Shown here: one piece after another, positions 59,001 through 64,000 of the stretch
Position numbering within the stretch: the stretch's first letter is position 1
How the letters are laid out: every line of letters starts with the position of its first letter
Translations under genes and position numbers: made by a program
NCBI GenBank assembly: GCA_013399875.1
Contig: VXAZ01006320.1
Location: forward strand, 1,081,148-1,145,147
Origin: Gymnorhina tibicen
Lineage: Eukaryota; Chordata; Aves; Passeriformes; Artamidae
Direction of reading: 5' to 3'
Length of the DNA stretch: 64,000 nt
The notes under the pieces: generated by a model
The model's database searches: none
What the model was told of the DNA's origin: nothing
What the model saw: the letters and a program-made list of their open reading frames with translations, nothing else

Positions 59001-61488
59001 TCTCCCTTCCAGACTTGTTTTCTTCCAGCTGGGATGGGGTCTCCCAGTAAGGTGGGATCTGGGGTCTTTGCAGAGTGCAGCAGCTTCACCAGCTGCCATG
59101 TTGGATTTGCCATGGGAAGAGTTTTGGTCTGAGGGTTAACCCTGATGGGACAAGACAGGCTCGATGTCCCCAGGTGATGGTTCATGCCTTGAGGACCAGA
59201 GACAAAACAGCTTGGCAACAGTCCCACTTCTCCCTGGCATTCTGTTGGCCTGGGAGAGGCTGGCCTATGGAGAGCTACCTGGCACATGTGCACACACCCC
59301 CACACGCCAGCAGAGCTGGGCTAAGAGGATTACAGCCTCATTTAGTGATGCTGACGTGCTGGCTATAGGTAAGCAGTCTCACGAGCAGCAGGAGTGGCCG
59401 GGAGCTCCGAGGTCCTTCCCGCATCATTTCCTCATCATGGGAGGCTGCCTGCAGGAGCAGAGCCAAGGGATGACCCAAACATCCCATCCTTGCTCTGCCT
59501 CTGAAGCAGCAGAAAGTCATTAAGAGCAGCCAAGCTTCGTTTTGCAGTAATGAGCTCAATGGGGGCTCTGAGAGGGGAGGTACAAAGTCAGCTGGAGGCT
59601 CTTGGAGAAGACCCCAGTGCGGATATGGGACTGTCATCCCAGCACTACCTGTAGTGCTGCAGGCTGGGCATGTCCTTATTTAAACTCTTATAGTGACACT
59701 GTGCTGAATTTTCTCTTTTGTCCCTCCTGTTCCCTCCATCGTGGCTGCCACCAAATGCAGCAGGAGCTGCCAGCCCGCACCAATGGCTCGGCACCCACTG
59801 CCCCGGCACTTGCCCGTGATGCCCTCCACACCAAGATGGAGCAGCTGGAGGAGCAGCTCCTTTCCAAGATCCTGACCCTGCAGAAAGAGCGCCAGGCCGC
59901 CAGCACTGACCGCAGCCAGCAGCAGCACAACATCGAGAAGGAGCTGAACTCCCTCCAGAACCGGGTGACGGAGCTGGAGCATGGTGAGTCCTGCCTGACA
60001 GGGATGGAGGTGGGGCAGGGGATTCCTACCCTGAGGTACATCGCCAGGAGAGCCCCAGGACAGGTCACCCTCATCCCAGTTACAGATGCTGACCTTCCTC
60101 TTTCCTCCTTCGTAGGACCACTGGGCTACAGCCCTCCTGATGCCTTCAAGGTGTCCATCCCGGTGCAGAACAACTACATGTACGCCCGCATGAAGAAGAG
60201 CCTGCCAGAGCTCTACGCCTTCACCATCTGCATGTGGCTGAAGTCCAAGGCCCTGGCAGGAATTGGCACCCCATTCTCCTACTCTGTGCCGAACCAAGCC
60301 AACGAGATCGTGCTGTTGGAGTGGGGCTCTAACCCCCTGGAGCTGCTCATCAATGACAAGGTCAGCCCAGTTGCAGGAGGGGCAGGAGGGAAAACCCTGC
60401 CCTCATCTTCCCTGCTTCAATCCCCCTAGGAAATTATATTCCTGGGGGCACTGGTGTGAGGGAGCTGGGAGGAAGGGGCTCTGGGAGGAAGGTTTATGGT
60501 GGGAGGCAGGAGGATGGGGAGGATGGCTCATTGGGGTGAGTTTTGAGAGGGAGAAGCAGCACATCTGGATGTCTGTAGATTTTGGGATGCCACCACCACG
60601 GGGATGCACTGCTTGCACTGCGAGGGGCTGGGGAGACCCTGGGGTCCCCCAGCAGTCCTACCGAGCACCGGGATCTTGCTCTTCTCTCAAAGGTTGCCCA
60701 GCTGCCACTGAGTCTGAAGGACAAGGCCTGGCACCACATCTGCGTGGCATGGACCACCCGGGATGGCAAGTGGTCGGCGTACCAGGATGGTGAACAGCGG
60801 GGTGCCGGCGAGAACCTGGCCTCCTGGCATGCCATCAGGCCCCAGGGCATCGTCATCCTGGGTCAGGAGCAGGTATGTACCAGTTCGACACCCAGAGCTG
60901 CCAGTTAGCATCGCTCTAGTGGGAACTGGCTGTGGGGAAAAGCCCCCAGATGGGGCAAGGGCAGGGGGCAGCATGGGCAGGAGCGCTCAGCAGGGCACTT
61001 GGCTCTCCTGCCTGTTAATCCAACCTCCAGGCTGGCCATGGGTGCTCCTTGTCTTCTCTTCCCTCTCCCTATCCCTTTGGCCTCCCTGCTTTGTCTTCTT
61101 GAATCTCTTCCATGCATCCATCCCCTCCCCTCCTTGCCATCAAGGACCTTGCTCTGCTTCTCCCCAAACTTCTCCCTCTCCCCCTTGCCCTGTTTGCCCA
61201 CTGGATGCATGTTCCTCCTCTTCTCTTCACCCCTGTCCAATCACCTCTCCTGCTCTTTCCCAGGACACCCTGGGGGGCCGCTTTGATGCCACACAGGCCT
61301 TCGTGGGAGAGCTGGCACAGTTTGGCGTGTGGGACCACATGCTGGCGCCAGCAGAGATCCTGGGCTTGGCTAATTGCACCTCCCACCTCCAAGGGAATGT
61401 GATCCAGTGGGATGACCAGGCGGTGGAGGTCTTTGGAGGTGCCAGCAAGGCGGGCTTCGCCGCCTGTGAGGAAGGGAGGAAGGCATGA
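52897..61488 (+). CDS. NPTXR: Neuronal pentraxin receptor, 5'-partial, five exons
   Basis: A type II membrane protein of neurons. With the secreted pentraxins NPTX1 and NPTX2 it forms complexes at excitatory synapses that cluster AMPA receptors. Coding exons are 52897-53040 (partial), 59761-59983, 60116-60360, 60693-60872 and 61264-61488, giving 338 visible residues; human NPTXR has 500. Visible residues 27-122 are a coiled-coil stalk (RELEEAVRTLQDRIDRIE, then ELPARTNGSAP and EKELNSLQNRVTELEHG). Residues 123-338 are a full pentraxin domain: YSPPDAFKVSIP, CMWLKS and HHICVAWTTRDG (the two conserved cysteines and the pentraxin signature), calcium-binding GQEQDTLGGRFDATQAF, and ANCTS near the end. 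N-glycosylation sequons are NGS and NCT. ELPARTN next to RIDRIE favours NPTXR over NPTX1 and NPTX2. The N-terminus with the membrane anchor is in the gap. Confidence 0.95.
53041..59760 (+). other. NPTXR: NPTXR intron 1
   Basis: A 6.7-kb intron, donor gtgcga, acceptor ccaaatgcag. A short tandem repeat lies right after the donor (53048-53148). No other gene, RNA or mobile element is recognised, although many GC-rich frames stay open for up to about 230 codons. Confidence 0.8.
53048..53148 (+). repeat. About 39-bp tandem repeat with internal hairpins
   Basis: Three units start ggatg (53048-53083, 53084-53122 and a partial 53123-53148). The first two each contain ctgggag, a five-base loop and ctcccag (53064-53082 and 53103-53121), a 7-bp perfect stem. 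It begins 7 bases after the exon 1 boundary. Confidence 0.75.
59761..59983 (+). CDS. NPTXR: NPTXR coding exon 2
   Basis: Encodes QELPARTNGSAPTAPALARD followed by the coiled coil ALHTKMEQLEEQLLSKILTL and IEKELNSLQNRVTELEH. Acceptor atgcag, donor gtgagt. The next glycine codon is split G/GA. Confidence 0.94.
59984..60115 (+). other. NPTXR: NPTXR intron 2 (132 nt, frame-preserving)
   Basis: Donor gtgagt, acceptor ccttcgtag. The length is a multiple of three and it contains no in-frame stop, so a retained intron would add 44 residues between coiled coil and pentraxin domain. Confidence 0.85.
60116..60360 (+). CDS. NPTXR: NPTXR coding exon 3
   Basis: Encodes the N-terminal part of the pentraxin domain, from PLGYSPPDAFKVSIPVQNNY to LELLINDK, with the conserved cysteine in TICMWLKS. 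Donor gtcagc, phase 0. Confidence 0.95.
60361..60692 (+). other. NPTXR: NPTXR intron 3
   Basis: A 332-bp intron, donor gtcagc, acceptor tctctcaaag. Nothing else is seen in it. Confidence 0.85.
60693..60872 (+). CDS. NPTXR: NPTXR coding exon 4
   Basis: Encodes VAQLPLSLKDKAWHHICVAW, TTRDGKWSAYQDGEQ and ends GIVILGQEQ. It carries the pentraxin signature H-x-C-x-x-W-x-T and the first calcium ligands. Donor gtatgt, phase 0. Confidence 0.95.
60873..61263 (+). other. NPTXR: NPTXR intron 4
   Basis: A 391-bp intron, donor gtatgt, with a long CT-rich 3' part and acceptor tttcccag. Nothing else is seen in it. Confidence 0.85.
61264..61488 (+). CDS. NPTXR: NPTXR coding exon 5 (terminal)
   Basis: Encodes DTLGGRFDATQAFVGELAQF to the end AACEEGRKA, with TGA at 61486-61488. 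It has the remaining calcium-binding residues and a glycosylation sequon in ANCTS. Confidence 0.95.
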   Translation, partial: DTLGGRFDATQAFVGELAQFGVWDHMLAPAEILGLANCTSHLQGNVIQWDDQAVEVFGGASKAGFAACEEGRKA

Positions 61489-62955
61489 GCGGCCCCCAGC
61501 CCTCTCCCCAGCGCCAAGGAGCCCGGTGGCAGCCCCCAAGCAGGGAGCCCCTTTCTCCCCTCCCAGACCAGTAAGCCTTGCTGGGGCAATGCTTGAGCCC
61601 CAGTGCTGGTGTCCCAGGAGGGAGAGGGGCCCCTGGAAGCCTCCCTGTTGTCCCTGTGCTGGTGCTGTGGCTTGTCCTTGTTCCTGGCAGGCTGGCTCCT
61701 GAGTCTCATCTTGCCCCACTTCTGTTTTGGGTGGACCTTGCTGTACCTGCAGGCGTCCTTGGTACAGTGAGGGTCCTCACCTTGTCAGACCTAACAGGGA
61801 GTGGGAAGGAGAGCTCCGTCTACTTTGAGTGCAGTCCAGCCTCAGTGGGGTGCCAGGGTGCAGGCATCACCTGAACACATCCCCTTTCCTTATTTATTTC
61901 TAGTAACCTCACTGTCTGGTTTCATGAGCCTGCATTCCAGGATCTCACCTCCAGCCCCATCCTTCTCCTGCTGCCCTGGTTTTTCAAATGTGGCCCCAGG
62001 GAAGCTGAGGGAGAATGGCACGGAGTCAGTGGGACAGTACTTACCCCCCTGCACCCCTTTCCCTGCTTCTGCTGCCTATTTGGGCAGGGCTGCCTGAGGG
62101 GAGCCAGGCTTTTGAGGCAGAGGGAAGAGAGCACTCCCCACCACCTCCAAGCTGGGGCTGGGCCAGCCACCAAGGGAATGGGGGGAAAGGGGCAAAGCAT
62201 CTCCCCCAGCGCTGGCCGAGGGGGAAAGAGTGCAGCACTGCCAAGGGAGAAAAAGCAAGAACAAAAGAGACGAGGATGGTGGTGGTCAGAGGAGCCCTGC
62301 CATCCATCCCCCAGTCTTTTGCTATTGGAGTGGGCTACTGCCCTTGGTTCCACCCAGGTCCCCTTCTTTAGCTGCTCCTTGCCAGGAACAGGGCTGCCAC
62401 TGGCCTTGGAACTGGGAGGGTGAGAGAGCGGGCTGGTGTTTTCCCTGTGGAGTGCCTGAGAATATGCTGTTTCCACATTGCGTGGTCACCAACATCTCGG
62501 TATGTGAGTGTGTGTATGTGCACGTGTGTGTGTCTGGGGGTGGGGTGGGAGGGTTATTTCGGGGCTCTCATGGTTGCTCAATGCAGTGTTCAGCTTCCAG
62601 TGTTCCCCCCTACCCCAAGTCCCACTTTGAGCGACAGCTGCCCCCGCCCCTTGAGGAGGTGAAGCTGGCAGAAGAGACTGCCCTGCCGCCCCGCATCCCC
62701 CCGCCCAGGGTCTCTGCCAGTGCTGGGGTGACTCAGCCCACTGGGGGGGACACGGCAGGGATGGGGAGCAGCCCCTGTGCCAAGTGGGAACACTGTGACC
62801 TTCGTGCACCCTGAGGAGCTGCCCCCTCTCCCTCGCTCGCTCGCGCGCTTTCTCTAATGCACGTTCGTGAAAAGGGCCCCTGACGCGCACCCGTGTTGGG
62901 ACATTTCTTTTGTAAAGCTGATCGTGAACAATAAACGTGATGTTTTCTGTTCGAG
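61489..62955 (+). other. NPTXR: NPTXR 3' untranslated region
   Basis: From the TGA to about 20 nt past the AATAAA at 62930. Late in the UTR there is a ctcgctcgctcgcgcgc stretch. A frame at 62230-62814 stays open but has no recognisable domain. Confidence 0.75.
62930..62935 (+). terminator. NPTXR: NPTXR poly(A) signal
   Basis: AATAAA in gaacaataaacgtgatg followed by the T/GT-rich ttttctgttcg. It is the only canonical hexamer in the 1.4 kb after the stop. Confidence 0.75.
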
Positions 62956-64000
62956 CCTCCTGCGGAGCACGAGGTTGCTGGGGGGATGGAGGGGACTGGC
63001 CAGCCCAAGCTGAGGTGACCTCCCCCAGGGTGCTTAGGGTTGCATCACTGAAGGGAGCTGGCTGGGCCCATTGCTGGCATTACAGGAATATCATCACCAG
63101 GGTTTGGTATTGTTGCCCCAGAGGGGCAGGGGCGTGGTGTCACGGTCTGGCCACCTTTGATCTACCCCACTGCAGAGCAGTGTGGGGTACAGGCTGCCGC
63201 AGGTGGGGCATGAGGGCTGGGGGAAATACCTCTCCATGGAGCAGGAACCCCCATCCTGACAACAGGGAAGCAGAAATGAGTGAGAAATCATGGCCTCTAG
63301 GTCAGAGCCTGATAGCAAGGAACTCACATTGAGTATAAATCTAATTAAGTACTAGTAATGAGTTTCTGATCTAGGTAGGCACACGGTGGTTCAGGCATGG
63401 CTCTTGGAGCTCCTACTGTAGAACAATTCGTGACCAGGTCTGCATGGTGCTTTTGCCCCTCAGTGGGTCCTGCTCCTCCTAGAAAAGGCACAGCCTCACC
63501 AATATTTGGGGAAAGCAGAGCACAAAGCCAGAAGACTGAGTTTTCCCCACTGCTGGCATGCTGGTGGGATCTCTTCCCTGAGTCAGAGCTGGCCCCCCCA
63601 CTTCACCTTCTGGAGGGTATTTAGTGCCACAAAAGAAAGTCTGGCACTCTCACCTGCAGCACATCTCCACAAAGTTGGGGGCTTGTTTTGAAGAAAAGGT
63701 ACATACTTCAGCTGGAGCACTGGTTCAAGGGCCTTGCCGAGCTGGAGGCTCACACCCCCATTACTGAGAGGAGAGGGTTCAACGGGTGACATCTGCTCAT
63801 GCGCCCAAATAACAGCAGCATAATTAAGAAGCGCAACATTTTTTAGAGGAGGAAATGTCAAAAAACATTGCTGTGATCATAAACTCAGAGGTTAAATGGG
63901 GGGAGAAACTGGTCTAGAAGACCCTCCTATCAAAACTGCAGAGGCACTGTGAAAGGGTTCTTGGGGCTGCTGGCCAAGGCAGGAGAAATGTGACAGGATG
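62956..64000. other. Right flank, intergenic
   Basis: No exon, RNA gene or mobile element recognised. In mammals DNAL4 follows NPTXR on this side, but no dynein light-chain sequence is visible before the window ends. Confidence 0.5.

Noticed and set aside
59602..60429. A 275-codon open frame that looks like a single-exon gene
   Set aside because: It is NPTXR exon 2, the stop-free intron 2 and exon 3 read as one; the splice sites and the family alignment show the intron.

Overview
The window is vertebrate nuclear DNA, very probably from a bird. It holds multi-exon genes with GT-AG introns, CpG-island promoters and AATAAA-type polyadenylation signals. It also has the 3' end of a CR1 LINE, the dominant avian interspersed repeat. 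Two long N runs (30874-31488 and 52345-52896) fall on GC-rich first exons, a usual fault of avian draft assemblies.

Three genes lie head to tail on the + strand, in the order CBX7, CBX6, NPTXR. From 1 to about 9.6 kb I see no gene. That stretch has a CR1 fragment, a 24-bp tandem repeat, a CTCF-like site and, beside the CBX7 CpG island, a possible LTR-derived element. CBX7 (10206-19444) is complete in six coding exons and predicts a 244-residue protein with an N-terminal chromodomain and a C-terminal Polycomb (Pc) box. Its 3'UTR may run to about 26.27 kb. CBX6 begins in a CpG island at about 30.5-30.9 kb. Its first three coding exons (most of the chromodomain) are inside the first gap, while the last two (31578-31644 and 39655-40626) are intact and a 3'UTR of about 7.9 kb ends near 48.49 kb. 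NPTXR begins in a CpG island at about 52.1-52.9 kb. The N-terminal part of exon 1 is in the second gap; the rest of exon 1 and exons 2-5 (52897-61488) encode the coiled coil and a complete pentraxin domain, and the message ends at an AATAAA at 62930.

CBX7 and CBX6 are alternative Polycomb subunits of canonical PRC1 that read H3K27me3 and bind RING1 through the C-terminal Pc box. NPTXR is a synaptic pentraxin that clusters AMPA receptors and is unrelated to them in function. The order matches the mammalian NPTXR-CBX6-CBX7 block. In mammals the APOBEC3 cluster lies between CBX6 and CBX7; here that interval holds no recognisable deaminase, as expected for a bird.

I found no undescribed multi-gene system. 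The observations most worth checking are a perfect 17-bp hairpin in the last CBX7 intron, a NAGNAG acceptor at the last CBX7 exon, a frame-preserving 132-nt intron in NPTXR, three YY1-like motifs upstream of CBX6, hairpin-bearing tandem repeats next to the NPTXR exon 1 donor, and the empty APOBEC3 position.
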